From contig NZ_JAHKPT010000004.1 in the NCBI RefSeq assembly GCF_018860635.1, forward strand, positions 62,001 through 126,000: 64,000 nucleotides of DNA, in the 5' to 3' direction. Positions 10,101 to 19,542 of the stretch are shown here, in pieces (position 1 is the stretch's first letter; every line of letters starts with the position of its first letter). The position numbers and the translations under genes were made by a program. The notes beneath the pieces were generated by a model. It worked only from the letters and a program-made list of their open reading frames with translations, had not been told where the DNA came from and did no database searches. The stretch comes from Aliiglaciecola lipolytica (GTDB taxonomy: Bacteria > Pseudomonadota > Gammaproteobacteria > Enterobacterales > Alteromonadaceae).

Positions 10101-11026
10101 GTTTGCAAGAAAAGATAAGTAGCACCTTAAAACAGGCGGCTTCTCCAGAAATTGAAAAAAGCGGACTAACTCAGTGGGATTTTACAGCGCTTGAAGAAGA
10201 ATATATCGATAACTCTCAGGGGTACGAAGTAAAGGCCTATCCGGCATTAGTGGATGATAAAAAGAGTGTCGCCATTAAGTTGTTCGAAAGCCCCGAAAAG
10301 GCATTAAACATGCATCGACAAGGTCTTCGACGTTTAATCATGTTGAACATTCCATCGCCGCTAAGTTATCTAAAAGAAAAACTACCAAATAAAGCTAAGT
10401 TGGGTTTGTACTTTAATCCTTTTGGGCAAATACAAGCGCTAATTAACGATTGTATCGAGGCCGGAGTAGATCACCTGATAACGCGTTTTGAGAGTGATAA
10501 TAATGTGCAAATCCGTTCACCCGAGGTGTTTAATCAAGCTCGAGATTACGTCAGAAAAGATATCAATGATGTAGTCTTGGATATTGCCAAAAAAGTGGAA
10601 GTCGGTTTAACCCAAGCTCATCAGGTCCAAAAGAAATTAAAAGGTAATGTAGCGCTTAATATGATTAGTGCCCATGGGGATATAAAACAACATTTGAATT
10701 CTTTGGTTTTCCCTGGTTTTATCACGCAATTTGGTATTGAGAAAATTGACGATTGGAATCGCTATATCAAAGGTATTGTTAGGCGTTTGGAAAAATTACC
10801 GATAGATCCTAACAAAGACCGGTTGCACCAGCTTAATATCGAAAAAGTGCAATCTCGATTTAATGCCGCATTGAGCAAAATACCAGACGGTAAACCCGTG
10901 CCTGCTGACTTAGCATTTGTTCGCTGGATGATAGAAGAGTTGCGTATTTCCTTTTTTGCTCAGCAACTTGGTACACCGATGCCGATTTCTATGAAGCGCA
11001 TTGAAAACCAATTGCTATCATTTTAA
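7121..11026 (+). CDS. hrpA: ATP-dependent RNA helicase HrpA (DEAH box)
   Basis: A 1301-residue protein, the same length as E. coli HrpA. Walker A is GETGSGKT (99-106), the DEAH box is at 196-199, SAT follows, and motif VI is QRAGRCGR. The long C-terminal region (DUF3418-like, about 600-1301) is specific to HrpA. The E. coli enzyme rescues stalled ribosomes and processes fimbrial mRNA. The likely start is a TTG at 7121 with only a weak GAG upstream; no ATG gives a full N-terminus. Confidence 0.95.
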   Translation: MSNNQNTAVPNREELQKQLQDCLGSDIFRLQKRLNRLVSGKSNDSQWQAIATAIEESKRVRQFKLQNIPDIEYPDLPVSEHKDAISDAIANHQVVIIAGETGSGKTTQIPKICLQLGRGVDGLIGHTQPRRLAARTVAGRIAEELGTTVGEKVGFKVRFSDQVGDDTYIKLMTDGILLAEMQADRFLSKYDTLIIDEAHERSLNIDFILGYLKQLLPKRPELKLIITSATIDPERFSKHFNNAPIIQVSGRSYPVEIRYNPLQDNDEDSDQIQGIIQAVDELSREKRGDILVFLSGEREIRDTADALSKQNYKATEILPLYARLSVAEQNRIFQSHGNRRIVLATNVAETSLTVPGIKYVIDPGFARLSRYSYRSKVQRLPIEAISQASANQRAGRCGRVSEGICIRLYSEDDFNGRPEFTDPEILRTNLASVILQMLSLKLGDIQDFPFVQPPDNRFINDGFRLLEELTAVEKRHGKLSLTETGRQIAKLPVDPRYARMVVEAGHNNCVSELIIIAAGLSIQDPRERPQDKRAAADQQHEKYADKQSDFVALLNLWQDFKLQQKELTANQLRKWCRTHFINYLRMREWQDVVSQLKKSIVEVGFRLNKQEADFDDVHKAILSGLLSHIGFKDKEREFEGARGSKFLIFPGSNLSKKPPKWTMVAELVETSRLFGRVAAKIEPEWIEPLAKHLTKYQYSEPVWSKKRGAVQALEKVLLFGLTIVSNRHVNFSQIDPDISREIFIREALVNADTKLSYNFIHYNQSLIEDIQLLEEKSRRRDVLVDEQELVAFYEQTIPKHVCSESGFKKWWNKAESSVQESLKYDPEQLKKHQAEQVNELNFPDSWQQNNLNLKLTYCFEPNQIDDGVSLIIPLPILNQLEENGFDWLIPGFRHELIVTLIKSLPKRLRRNFVPAPNFADACMLDMQSKDNKGHPLPFLTALSKKLLKMTGVNVAEEEWQWQSLPNHLKFNFKVVDGKGNLLKQGRDLHVLKYGLQEKISSTLKQAASPEIEKSGLTQWDFTALEEEYIDNSQGYEVKAYPALVDDKKSVAIKLFESPEKALNMHRQGLRRLIMLNIPSPLSYLKEKLPNKAKLGLYFNPFGQIQALINDCIEAGVDHLITRFESDNNVQIRSPEVFNQARDYVRKDINDVVLDIAKKVEVGLTQAHQVQKKLKGNVALNMISAHGDIKQHLNSLVFPGFITQFGIEKIDDWNRYIKGIVRRLEKLPIDPNKDRLHQLNIEKVQSRFNAALSKIPDGKPVPADLAFVRWMIEELRISFFAQQLGTPMPISMKRIENQLLSF

Positions 11027-11100
11027 ACGATGTTCGTTGACTTTATAGCAGATGCACCCTATAAAAGTGATAGGTGTTTATAGTTAGGATGAGGTAAAAG

Positions 11101-11403
11101 ATGTTGGGATACGATGACAAGCGAAACTTTTTTCGGATGATGTTGAACTCACCCTGTGAGTTGACAGTTCACGATGACGAATCGACTCGTTCTATGCCTG
11201 CAGTTTGCAAGGACATTAGTGCCACAGGCATGTCTTTTGAAGTTGAGGAAGAGTCTGTTGAAATAGGAACACTTGTTGACGTCGCGATTGAATCGACCAG
11301 CAGTCAAATACCTTCTCTAAGTGCTAAAGCGAAAGTTGTTCGCTGTGATAGCAGCACAGATAGTAGTTGTATTATTGGTGTTGAAATCATCGAAATGAAT
11401 TAA
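11101..11403 (+). CDS. PilZ-domain c-di-GMP-binding protein
   Basis: A single-domain PilZ protein of 100 residues. Both c-di-GMP-binding motifs are intact: RxxxR at residues 8-12 and DxSxxG at 38-43 (DISATG). The gene lies 74 bases after hrpA, with GATGAGG before the ATG. Stand-alone PilZ proteins act as c-di-GMP receptors for motility, pili or exopolysaccharide; the partner cannot be read from the context. Confidence 0.88.
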   Translation: MLGYDDKRNFFRMMLNSPCELTVHDDESTRSMPAVCKDISATGMSFEVEEESVEIGTLVDVAIESTSSQIPSLSAKAKVVRCDSSTDSSCIIGVEIIEMN

Positions 11404-11414
11404 CAAGCATTTTG

Positions 11415-11454
11415 GCTAAACGACCAAGCAGCATAATGTACTTGGTCTTTTAGC
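11415..11454. terminator. Hairpin between convergent pilZ and rlmI genes
   Basis: A 14-bp inverted repeat (GCTAAACGACCAAG and its partner) with one mismatch and a 12-base loop lies between two convergent genes. There is no clean T-tract on either side, so termination is inferred from position and shape. Confidence 0.5.
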
Positions 11455-11474
11455 TATTTATATTGCAAATTTAG

Positions 11475-12662
11475 TTAACTTACTCTGCAAACCAACCCTT
11501 TTAAATAAAAACCCTCTGGGTAATTACTGGCAACTGGATGATCGGGAGCTTGCCCTAATCTTTCCAAAAAATGTACGGTTTTATTCGCATCTAAAGCAGC
11601 ATCTGCCACCACTTTTTGAAATAAATCGGAAGACAAAAGTCCTGAACAACTGAAGGTTAACAGTATGCCGCCCGGATTGAGAATTTTCATTGCCAGCATA
11701 TTAATGTCTTTATATCCTCGACAGGCTCTATTTAAAGATGCTTTAGAGTCAACAAATTTAGGTGGGTCAAGCACGATCATGTCGAAGGTTGTGCCATTGT
11801 CACGATATTCCCTCAAGGCTTCAAACACGTCTTTTTTAACGAAACTCGCTTTAGATATATCTAGCTTATTTATTTCAAGATTTCGCTTGGCTGTTGCTAA
11901 CGCATTTTCAGATACATCCATATTGACTACGCTATTAGCACCACCTTTGAGGGCGTAACAGGCAAATGTTCCAGTATAACTAAAACAATTTAATACACTC
12001 TTATTGTCAGCATAACTTCCGGCAATGGCGCGGTTATCTCGTTGATCTAGATAAAACCCAGTTTTATGTCCTTGAATGAGGTCGACAATGATTTTTACCC
12101 CATTTTCTTCAATAATGACCTCATCGGGTACATCACCATGTAAGGTTTGAACAAGTTCTGGCAAGCCTTCCTTTGCTCTAACTGCTACATCACTGCGTTC
12201 TAAAATACTGCAATCAGGAAAGCGTTTGTTTAATGCCCAAACTATTTTTTTGCGGTGCTTTTCAGCACCAGCTGAGAGTAATTGGCAGACGATAACGTTG
12301 GCATATTTATCGATAGTGATACCCGGCAAACCGTCGGATTCAGCCGCGACTATTCGATATCCGGTTAAACCGTGTTTTAATACAATTGACTCTCTCAATG
12401 CTATCGCTTGATCTAGTTTTCGCAAAAAGAAACCGTTGTCGACCACTTCTTGGCGATCAAATGTCCAAACCCGCAATTGGATCTGCGACTCAGTAGACCA
12501 TGCTCCTTTGGCAAGAAATTCACCTTCACCACTGAATATATCTACGGTGTCGCCATTACGAACAACGCCTTTGTGTTCTTTGATAGCACTGTTAAATATC
12601 CACGGATGTCTACGTAATAAAGATTTTTCCCGGCCGGGGTGTAGAATGACAGATGCACTCAT
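11475..12662 (-). CDS. rlmI: 23S rRNA (cytosine1962-C5)-methyltransferase RlmI
   Basis: A 395-residue RlmI/RlmK-type enzyme. An N-terminal PUA domain (about 2-75) comes before the EEHEE-like region and a Rossmann methyltransferase domain with [14 protein letters not shown] (225-238), DPPKF (299-303) and the catalytic cysteine in FSCSG (Cys339). [11 protein letters not shown] at 198-208 is characteristic. It methylates 23S rRNA C1962. Monocistronic, convergent with the pilZ gene. Confidence 0.93.
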   Translation of the reverse strand: MSASVILHPGREKSLLRRHPWIFNSAIKEHKGVVRNGDTVDIFSGEGEFLAKGAWSTESQIQLRVWTFDRQEVVDNGFFLRKLDQAIALRESIVLKHGLTGYRIVAAESDGLPGITIDKYANVIVCQLLSAGAEKHRKKIVWALNKRFPDCSILERSDVAVRAKEGLPELVQTLHGDVPDEVIIEENGVKIIVDLIQGHKTGFYLDQRDNRAIAGSYADNKSVLNCFSYTGTFACYALKGGANSVVNMDVSENALATAKRNLEINKLDISKASFVKKDVFEALREYRDNGTTFDMIVLDPPKFVDSKASLNRACRGYKDINMLAMKILNPGGILLTFSCSGLLSSDLFQKVVADAALDANKTVHFLERLGQAPDHPVASNYPEGFYLKGLVCRVS

Positions 12663-12753
12663 AAAAATTCCAAAATTGACTAATTTTGAGATTGTACAGC
12701 AGTCACTATATGATAGCTAAATTCGATTCTATTTTTTACATATGGAGTAATTT

Positions 12754-13746
12754 TTGAACAGTCAACAGAGCATGACATTTGTGGATTTTGAAAAAGGTGA
12801 GTCACCGAAGTCCCTTAAAATGAATAGCACTACTATCCCCACAATTGAATCAAACGAAGTGTTAGTTAAAGTTAATGCTTTTGGCGTAAATAGAGCTGAC
12901 ACTTTGCAACGCCAAGGAAAATATCCACCGCCTAAAGGTGAAAGTGAAATTTTAGGTTTGGAAATTGCCGGTGTTGTGGTGGCCGTGGGCAGTAATGTCA
13001 CAACGGTAAAAGAAGGTGAGCGGGTATTTGGATTAGTGGCAGGCGGCGGTTATGCGCAATACGCCAAAATTCTGAGTGACCATGTGTTTAAAACCCCTGA
13101 CAACTTAAGTTGTGCTGAAGCGGCGGGCATTGCTGAAGTCTTTTTAACGGCTTATCAAAGTCTTTGTGATATTGGTCAACTTAAACAAGGTCAGTCTGCA
13201 TTAATCCATGCTGGCGCAAGTGGAGTAGGACTTGCTGCAATTCAACTGGCTAATTTGATCGGTGCCAGTATTGCGGTAACTGCGTCTTCTCCTGAAAAGT
13301 TACAAGTCTGCGCTGATTTAGGTGCAGGTACATTAGTTAACTATCAGCAGCAAGACTTTGCCGATGCGTTATCGTCTACGGGGTTTAAAGCCGATGTGGT
13401 TATCGACTTTATCGGCGCTGAATACACTAATCGCAGTTTGAAAGTGCTAAATATGGATGGCTGTATTATTCAGTTAGCCATGCTAAATGGTCGCTTTGGC
13501 GATAACTTGGATATGGGCTTATTGTTAGGTAAGCGAGCAAAAATCCAAGGGTCTACTCTCAGAAATCGCAGCGATGAGTATAAAACGAAGTTAATTACGG
13601 AGTTTAGCCAAAGATTTTTAGACGAATTTAAGACTGGAAAATTGAAGCCTGTAATTGATACCGTTTATGCCGTTGAGAAGATTACTGAGGCGCATACTCG
13701 AATGGAAGACAATGACACTATTGGCAAATTAATTTGTACTTGGTAG
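12754..13746 (+). CDS. NAD(P)H quinone oxidoreductase, MDR superfamily (PIG3-like)
   Basis: A 330-residue medium-chain dehydrogenase/reductase of the zinc-independent quinone oxidoreductase group. It has GHGE-like GLEIAGVVVAVG, the cofactor-binding motif AGASGVGL (153-160), and no zinc-binding cysteines. Members reduce quinones with NADPH; the physiological substrate is not known. It starts at TTG 12754, with TGGAG six bases upstream. It is divergent from rlmI and convergent with rnhA. Confidence 0.88.
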   Translation: MNSQQSMTFVDFEKGESPKSLKMNSTTIPTIESNEVLVKVNAFGVNRADTLQRQGKYPPPKGESEILGLEIAGVVVAVGSNVTTVKEGERVFGLVAGGGYAQYAKILSDHVFKTPDNLSCAEAAGIAEVFLTAYQSLCDIGQLKQGQSALIHAGASGVGLAAIQLANLIGASIAVTASSPEKLQVCADLGAGTLVNYQQQDFADALSSTGFKADVVIDFIGAEYTNRSLKVLNMDGCIIQLAMLNGRFGDNLDMGLLLGKRAKIQGSTLRNRSDEYKTKLITEFSQRFLDEFKTGKLKPVIDTVYAVEKITEAHTRMEDNDTIGKLICTW

Positions 13747-13768
13747 CAGGGGACGGCCCCTGCTTCTT
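13745..13768 (+). terminator. Hairpin after the quinone oxidoreductase gene
   Basis: AGCAGGGG/CCCCTGCT with an ACGG loop overlaps the last base of the stop codon and is followed by a short TTCTT. The stem is GC-rich but the T-tract is poor. Confidence 0.5.
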
Positions 13769-13785
13769 AGACAATTCGCATTAGG

Positions 13786-14244
13786 TTATTGAAAACCGCT
13801 GTCTTCCAGTAAATTCGAGGATTCGGCAGCGGTTCTGGCTAACACATCACAGCGCTCGTTTTCTGGGTGTCCTGAGTGCCCCTTGACCCATTCCCACTTT
13901 ATCGTATGTTTTTGCGCTTGCTCATCAAGTCTCTTCCATAAATCTGCATTTTTAACTGGTTTTTTGTCTGACGTGCGCCAGCCATTTTTCTTCCAGTTTT
14001 TTATCCATTGATTTATGCCGTTTTTAACATACTGACTATCGGTAGTGAGCGTCACCTGACAAGGCTCTGTGAGGGTGTTCAAGGCTTCGATTGCGGCTAA
14101 TAGCTCCATACGGTTATTCGTTGTATGCTTAAAGCCTTGGCTTATTTCTTTATCATGCTGATTAAACTTAAGAACTGCACCGTAACCGCCAGGGCCAGGA
14201 TTACCAAGACAAGAGCCATCTGTATAAATTGTAATATGCTTCAT
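13786..14244 (-). CDS. rnhA: Ribonuclease HI
   Basis: A 152-residue enzyme that cuts the RNA strand of RNA-DNA hybrids. All active-site residues are visible: Asp9 (YTDGSC), Glu47 (NNRMEL), Asp69 (TTDSQYV), His123 (VKGHSGH) and Asp133. The basic handle region [17 protein letters not shown] is present. It is divergent from dnaQ with 73 bases between, the arrangement conserved across gammaproteobacteria. Confidence 0.97.
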   Translation of the reverse strand: MKHITIYTDGSCLGNPGPGGYGAVLKFNQHDKEISQGFKHTTNNRMELLAAIEALNTLTEPCQVTLTTDSQYVKNGINQWIKNWKKNGWRTSDKKPVKNADLWKRLDEQAQKHTIKWEWVKGHSGHPENERCDVLARTAAESSNLLEDSGFQ

Positions 14245-14317
14245 GGAAATATTCGTGATTTAAAGTTACAGGCAAGTATAATGATTGCTACTACTAATTC
14301 CACTTGAGTTGATATAA

Positions 14318-15034
14318 ATGCGTCAAATCGTTTTAGATACGGAAACTACCGGTATCGATCCTAAACAGGGTCACAGGGTAATTGAAATAGGTTGTGTTGA
14401 GCTCGTTAACCGTAAACTTACCGGCAACCATTTTCATGTGTACATAAATCCAGAACGTATTGTAGAAGCAGAAGCCATAGAAGTTCACGGTATAACGAAT
14501 GAATTTCTCGCAGATAAACCCAAATTTAGAGAAATATGCCAAGGCTTCGTTGATTTTATTCGTGGTGCCCAGTTAGTTATTCATAATGCGCCTTTTGATA
14601 TCGGCTTTATGGATCATGAATTTCAGTTGATGAATGCTATCAACCCAATTAAAAGCAGAGAAATCTGTACTGTTCTGGATACCTTAGCCTTGGCCAGAGA
14701 GTTACATCCAGGGCAAAAAAATAATTTGGATGCTCTTTGTAAGCGCTATGGAATAGATAATTCCCATCGTGAATTGCACGGCGCTTTGCTGGATTCAGAA
14801 ATTCTGGCTGATGTTTATTTGTTGATGACCGGCGGGCAAACAGATTTAAATTTAAGTGGCAATAAAGCAAATGAAAATAACAATAACAATGCAAACATCA
14901 TTCAACGTCTAGATCCAAACCGAAAACCATTCAAGGTTATTCAAGCATCTGCCGATGAATTAGAACAACATCAAGCACGTTTAAAACTTGTAGAGGACAG
15001 CAGTGGTTCTTGTATCTGGCGTCAGCCAAATTAA
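14318..15034 (+). CDS. dnaQ: DNA polymerase III epsilon subunit (proofreading 3'-5' exonuclease)
   Basis: 238 residues. Exo I is VLDTETTG with Asp7 and Glu9, exo II is NAPFD with Asp94, and exo III is HGALLDSEILAD with His154 and Asp159. The C-terminal segment after about 175, with an Asn-rich linker, should bind the alpha subunit. It proofreads replication as part of the Pol III core. It is divergent from rnhA and overlaps the next gene by 32 bases. Confidence 0.97.
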   Translation: MRQIVLDTETTGIDPKQGHRVIEIGCVELVNRKLTGNHFHVYINPERIVEAEAIEVHGITNEFLADKPKFREICQGFVDFIRGAQLVIHNAPFDIGFMDHEFQLMNAINPIKSREICTVLDTLALARELHPGQKNNLDALCKRYGIDNSHRELHGALLDSEILADVYLLMTGGQTDLNLSGNKANENNNNNANIIQRLDPNRKPFKVIQASADELEQHQARLKLVEDSSGSCIWRQPN

Positions 15035-16478
15035 GTTAATCGGTCATTGGACAGCAATTGTATTGCTGTCACTTTTTAGCATAACTCAAATTTATGCCCA
15101 AACCCCTGCGGCAGAAAATCAGCAACCACTTCATGAATTAGGTGATCAATATCACAATAGTATAAAGCTATTGCAAAATCGCTTCCGGATAGATTACCAA
15201 GTAGATGAAATCACAATGGTATTTTTTCGTGAATTTGGCAGCGCTCCTGTTGTTCTTGTAAAACCCGATGGCTCAAAAATATTTGAAGCGGACGCCGATG
15301 GCGAGAATATTTTTTGGTATGACGCGGCGACTTATGATCTGGTCAACATCAAAAATCCCACTCCCGGTCCATGGCAGGCTGTAGGGCAAATATTGCCTGA
15401 TAGCCGAGTGATGGTGATAACCGATATTGAACTTCACGCAAAACCGCTTCCTGATGTGCTATTTTCAGGGGAAATCTTAAAGCAAAGCGCGCAATTAACC
15501 AATGGCGGTGAACCTATTGACAGCACTGAATTTCGCGATGTTGTTTCCTTGGAAATCAAATTTGTAAGTACAAATAATCCCAACTACAACAATTTTGGTG
15601 CTGAAGTCGCGACTATTGCGACCTTTGAAGATAATGGTCGCGGTATGGATGAAACGCCGCTAGACGGAGTCTTTACTGGACAATTTAATTTATCGGTAGC
15701 CAACGGTGAGTGGACACCGGTGTTTGTGGTAAATACCCCCATGCTCACCAGAGAACAGGTTGATCCGCCGCTGATGCTTTATCCAAATCCAATAAAGATT
15801 AGTATGATCGAAGATGGAGGAGGGGATGGATATCACAAATTGGTGATTGATGCTGAGCGAGAATACGTAGATATGAATTCGCTGTTGATTGATGGCAAAG
15901 TACGTTTCCCAAATGGTGATGTACAAAACTTTTCATTAACAGAACAAACGCCAAATGCACGAGAATATTTAATTGTTAATTATGAGTCTGGCGTCTACCG
16001 CATCAAACTAACTGCTTATGGCAATACCAAAAGTGGTCGGGACTTCATCTTAGATGTACCAGAGTATACATATTTAGTAGAAGAACCTGAGGTGGTAATT
16101 GAGCCGCAAATGCAAACGACTGGGGCTGATGGTCAAAATAATATTGATGCAAGCTCACAGTTAGAACAATCTCCGCCATCTAGTCAACCAGAGCCTGAAG
16201 AACAGCAAATGTCACAATTGATGTTCTGGGGGCTAATTATCGGAATTAATTTCATCATCATTGTTATTGGCTGTGTGACTTTGTGGTTATATTTAAAACC
16301 GCCTAAAAAACCGAAAGACCCAGAAAACACCCAACTTGAAAGTCAAAAAGTCGGTATGCTTGATAAAATTAAAAATAAGTTTTCGAAGAAAAACGTTCAA
16401 CAGCCAGAAATTACTCCAAGCAAGGAGAATAGTGAAGAAAGCGGAATTATCGATCTTTCTATTCCCAAAAAGGATTAA
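15003..16478 (+). CDS. TIGR03503-like membrane-anchored periplasmic protein
   Basis: A 491-residue protein of unknown function. It has an N-terminal hydrophobic signal (about 15-32, ending near YAQ), a large beta-rich periplasmic part of about 370 residues, a Gln/Pro/Glu-rich linker, a transmembrane helix at about 406-431 and a basic cytoplasmic tail of about 60 residues. Some periplasmic text, such as DNGRGMDETPLDGVFTG, recalls von Willebrand-associated chaperone-like domains. The start is GTG 15003 inside the end of dnaQ, with GAGGA five bases upstream. I recall proteins of this family next to dnaQ in Vibrio and Alteromonas; assignment to TIGR03503 rests on that and the layout. Confidence 0.7.
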   Translation: MVLVSGVSQIKLIGHWTAIVLLSLFSITQIYAQTPAAENQQPLHELGDQYHNSIKLLQNRFRIDYQVDEITMVFFREFGSAPVVLVKPDGSKIFEADADGENIFWYDAATYDLVNIKNPTPGPWQAVGQILPDSRVMVITDIELHAKPLPDVLFSGEILKQSAQLTNGGEPIDSTEFRDVVSLEIKFVSTNNPNYNNFGAEVATIATFEDNGRGMDETPLDGVFTGQFNLSVANGEWTPVFVVNTPMLTREQVDPPLMLYPNPIKISMIEDGGGDGYHKLVIDAEREYVDMNSLLIDGKVRFPNGDVQNFSLTEQTPNAREYLIVNYESGVYRIKLTAYGNTKSGRDFILDVPEYTYLVEEPEVVIEPQMQTTGADGQNNIDASSQLEQSPPSSQPEPEEQQMSQLMFWGLIIGINFIIIVIGCVTLWLYLKPPKKPKDPENTQLESQKVGMLDKIKNKFSKKNVQQPEITPSKENSEESGIIDLSIPKKD

Positions 16479-16599
16479 ACCAATAAATGCGTTCTCGCCA
16501 TAGGTCGATAAATGGCGTGTATTTATTGAGCAACTTTGACACTTTTGCACAAAATTAAAACAAATAGATGGATAAGGTTAGGATATACGAAAAAACTGG

Positions 16600-16635
16600 T
16601 TGACTCGCCAATAGTGAACCCTTATTATCTGCGCC
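16600..16635 (+). promoter_or_regulatory. Promoter of the tRNA-Asp cluster with GC-rich discriminator
   Basis: TTGACT (16600-16605), a 17-base spacer, then TATTAT (16623-16628), followed by CTGCGCC at the expected start. The GC-rich discriminator is typical of stable-RNA promoters under ppGpp (stringent) control. The first tRNA starts 62 bases past the -10 box. Confidence 0.75.
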
Positions 16636-16689
16636 GCGGTTGACTAGGGGGTTATACAAAACTAGTTAACAGCGCTTCAATAGGTCAGC

Positions 16690-16766
16690 GGAGTGGTAGT
16701 TCAGTTGGTTAGAATACCGGCCTGTCACGCCGGGGGTCGCGGGTTCGAGTCCCGTCCACTCCGCCA
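16690..16766 (+). tRNA. tRNA-Asp (GTC), copy 1
   Basis: A 77-base cloverleaf with encoded CCA. Acceptor stem GGAGTGG/CCACTCC, D-arm around AGTTCAGTTGG, anticodon loop CTGTCAC giving GTC, and T-arm GGGTTCGAGTCCC. It is very close to E. coli tRNA-Asp. First of three identical tandem copies. Confidence 0.98.
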
Positions 16767-16790
16767 ACATATTGAAGAAAATTTGCGAAT

Positions 16791-16867
16791 GGAGTGGTAG
16801 TTCAGTTGGTTAGAATACCGGCCTGTCACGCCGGGGGTCGCGGGTTCGAGTCCCGTCCACTCCGCCA
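16791..16867 (+). tRNA. tRNA-Asp (GTC), copy 2
   Basis: Identical in all 77 bases to the first copy, anticodon GTC, 3' CCA encoded. Separated from copy 1 by 24 unrelated bases; probably processed from one transcript. Confidence 0.98.
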
Positions 16868-16892
16868 GCAAATTTATTCTGTTTTAAAATGC

Positions 16893-16969
16893 GGAGTGGT
16901 AGTTCAGTTGGTTAGAATACCGGCCTGTCACGCCGGGGGTCGCGGGTTCGAGTCCCGTCCACTCCGCCA
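16893..16969 (+). tRNA. tRNA-Asp (GTC), copy 3
   Basis: Identical to copies 1 and 2, anticodon GTC, 3' CCA encoded. Separated from copy 2 by 25 bases. No clear terminator follows; a short ACTAGA/TCTAGT repeat lies just after it. Confidence 0.98.
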
Positions 16970-17101
16970 TTTAAAACAACACTAGACATCTAGTTACAAT
17001 CACATCTAAGCACAATTAAACCTAAGAACAATCCTTTCTAATATTAAATCCGTTTTAGTCTCAAATCCTTTTAGCAACAACATTACTTACCAGTCTGTTA
17101 G

Positions 17102-17944
17102 TTAAATTATTTGCTGCTTGATAATAACTTCTTCTTTGCTTTTAAGTATTTTGCCTTGTGTAATAGCTGTTTCAACACAAATCATGGTTTCATAGCTATC
17201 CGGCTGCATGTCTTTCATCCTTAGGCAGTTATCTTTCCAAGGGTTCCAAACTACAATACTGTCGTGTCCTGTTGAACGTACGCTGATATGATGGCCATTG
17301 TTGATTTCAACCAATACCGCTGGATGTAAATGGACACGATCGGTTTCTTCTTTTATTCGGTAGGTTTCTGGTGTTTCAAATTGTTCATAGTTTTGAGTTT
17401 TGTCTAAATAGGGACCGCTTAATCCGGCTAGCGTTACCCCATCAATATCGTCCACACTAAAATACGTATGTAGTGCACACCCAAGATGAATATCTTCAGC
17501 GTCCATGTTGCGTGTAATCAATTCTAGCACCAAGGTTTTACCCACAGTAACCTTGAGTTTTAAAGTGGTTTTAAATGCCCATCCAGGCCCTTGTGTGGAT
17601 TTGGGCGTCAATACCAATTGTGTACCCTGGTCATTTTCTTCGGCTGAGTCCAAAGACCAAATTTGGTTGCGGACAAATCCATGAGCGGGCAGGTCATCTC
17701 TATTTTGTTTATGCCCATCGCCAAACCAAGGCCAGCATACTGGAATCCCACCTCGTATTGCTGTTTTGTTATCAAATATCGCAGCGTCGCTGACCCAAAG
17801 TCTGTCTATATTATCTGTTTTGGGAATGTAACTTAGAATATGCCCACCAAATAAAGAAATTGTCGCTTTCGCAAAATCATTGTTGATTTCCAATATATCG
17901 TTCTCACCTCTTTTACTGGTGGAGATACTAGATGGTGTGTTCAT
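17102..17944 (-). CDS. yeaD: D-hexose-6-phosphate mutarotase (YeaD family)
   Basis: About 280 residues of the aldose 1-epimerase-like fold. Hallmarks are RGGIPVCWPWFG near residue 66, PAHGFVR near 88, and CALHTYFSVDDI with the catalytic His. It interconverts the alpha and beta anomers of glucose 6-phosphate and related sugars. I prefer the ATG at 17944 to a TTG six bases upstream. It lies downstream of gapA on the same strand, as yeaD does in enterobacteria, but a strong terminator separates them. Confidence 0.9.
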   Translation of the reverse strand: MNTPSSISTSKRGENDILEINNDFAKATISLFGGHILSYIPKTDNIDRLWVSDAAIFDNKTAIRGGIPVCWPWFGDGHKQNRDDLPAHGFVRNQIWSLDSAEENDQGTQLVLTPKSTQGPGWAFKTTLKLKVTVGKTLVLELITRNMDAEDIHLGCALHTYFSVDDIDGVTLAGLSGPYLDKTQNYEQFETPETYRIKEETDRVHLHPAVLVEINNGHHISVRSTGHDSIVVWNPWKDNCLRMKDMQPDSYETMICVETAITQGKILKSKEEVIIKQQII

Positions 17945-18043
17945 ACTCAAATACCTATTTTAAACATTGTAATTATTAATACCCTTAGGATGGGTAATAA
18001 TATGATCTATAAGAATTATTAACTAAAGTAGATTGGAATAACA

Positions 18044-18070
18044 TAAAAAAAGCGACCATAAGGTCGCTTT
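18044..18070 (-). terminator. Intrinsic terminator of gapA
   Basis: Hairpin arms AAAGCGACC (18049-18057) and GGTCGCTTT (18062-18070). Read on the minus strand it is followed by a run of seven T, giving a classic rho-independent terminator 26 bases after the gapA stop. Confidence 0.9.
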
Positions 18071-18095
18071 ATTACGTTTAAAAATTTTATTAAAC

Positions 18096-19100
<1,005 letters not shown>

Positions 19101-19117
19101 TCAATTTCACATTTGGT

Positions 19118-19132
19118 TGTAAGATAATTACA
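19118..19132. promoter_or_regulatory. HexR-like operator in the gapA leader
   Basis: TGTAAGATAATTACA matches the palindromic HexR consensus TGTAAT-N3-ATTACA with one mismatch. It covers the expected start point of the gapA promoter, which is a repressing position. HexR is a sugar-phosphate (KDPG)-responsive regulator of central carbon genes in gammaproteobacteria; the hexR gene is not in this window. Confidence 0.65.
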
Positions 19133-19135
19133 AAA

Positions 19136-19164
19136 ATTATGGATCATAATTGCCTATAAGGCAA
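19136..19164 (-). promoter_or_regulatory. Predicted sigma-70 promoter of gapA
   Basis: On the minus strand TTGCCT (19164-19159) and CATAAT (19141-19136) are 17 bases apart. The -35 box is part of a TTGCC/GGCAA inverted repeat. Transcription would start near 19129, inside the HexR-like box. Confidence 0.5.
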
Positions 19165-19542
19165 AAAAAACCCTGAAATTTGTTGTTTTATTACGATATA
19201 TTCACTGCAAACGTATTCAATAACGATTTATTAACATTATGACGGATAATGTAGACACCATCATAACAGAGTCTGTGGGGTAAAATTAGTACCTTGTTGG
19301 TCTGTTAACTTCATATAGACTTGAGAAACGAAGTTCTATTTAATAGTCTTTGAAGATCAATGAATAGGGATTTAATCAAGCATGATGGTGAGTCTTTAAA
19401 TTCGCTACTTAGGTAGTAAATGAAAAAATTGACAATATATCAACGCACATTTACCACTTATTAAGTAAAATTTCAGTTTTATATGAGACGAGGCTATTCT
19501 TAAAACTCGTCAAAGTACTATATTAATAGGACACAAAGCGGC

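Noticed and set aside
16690-16969. Regular repeats that could suggest a CRISPR array or attachment sites
   Set aside because: The repeats are complete tRNA genes with 24-25 base spacers; there is no integrase or cas gene nearby.
16794-16985. A 63-residue frame with the twice-repeated VVQLVRIPACHAGG text
   Set aside because: It is a translation of tRNA-Asp copies 2 and 3; this peptide is a well-known artefact of tRNA-Asp genes.
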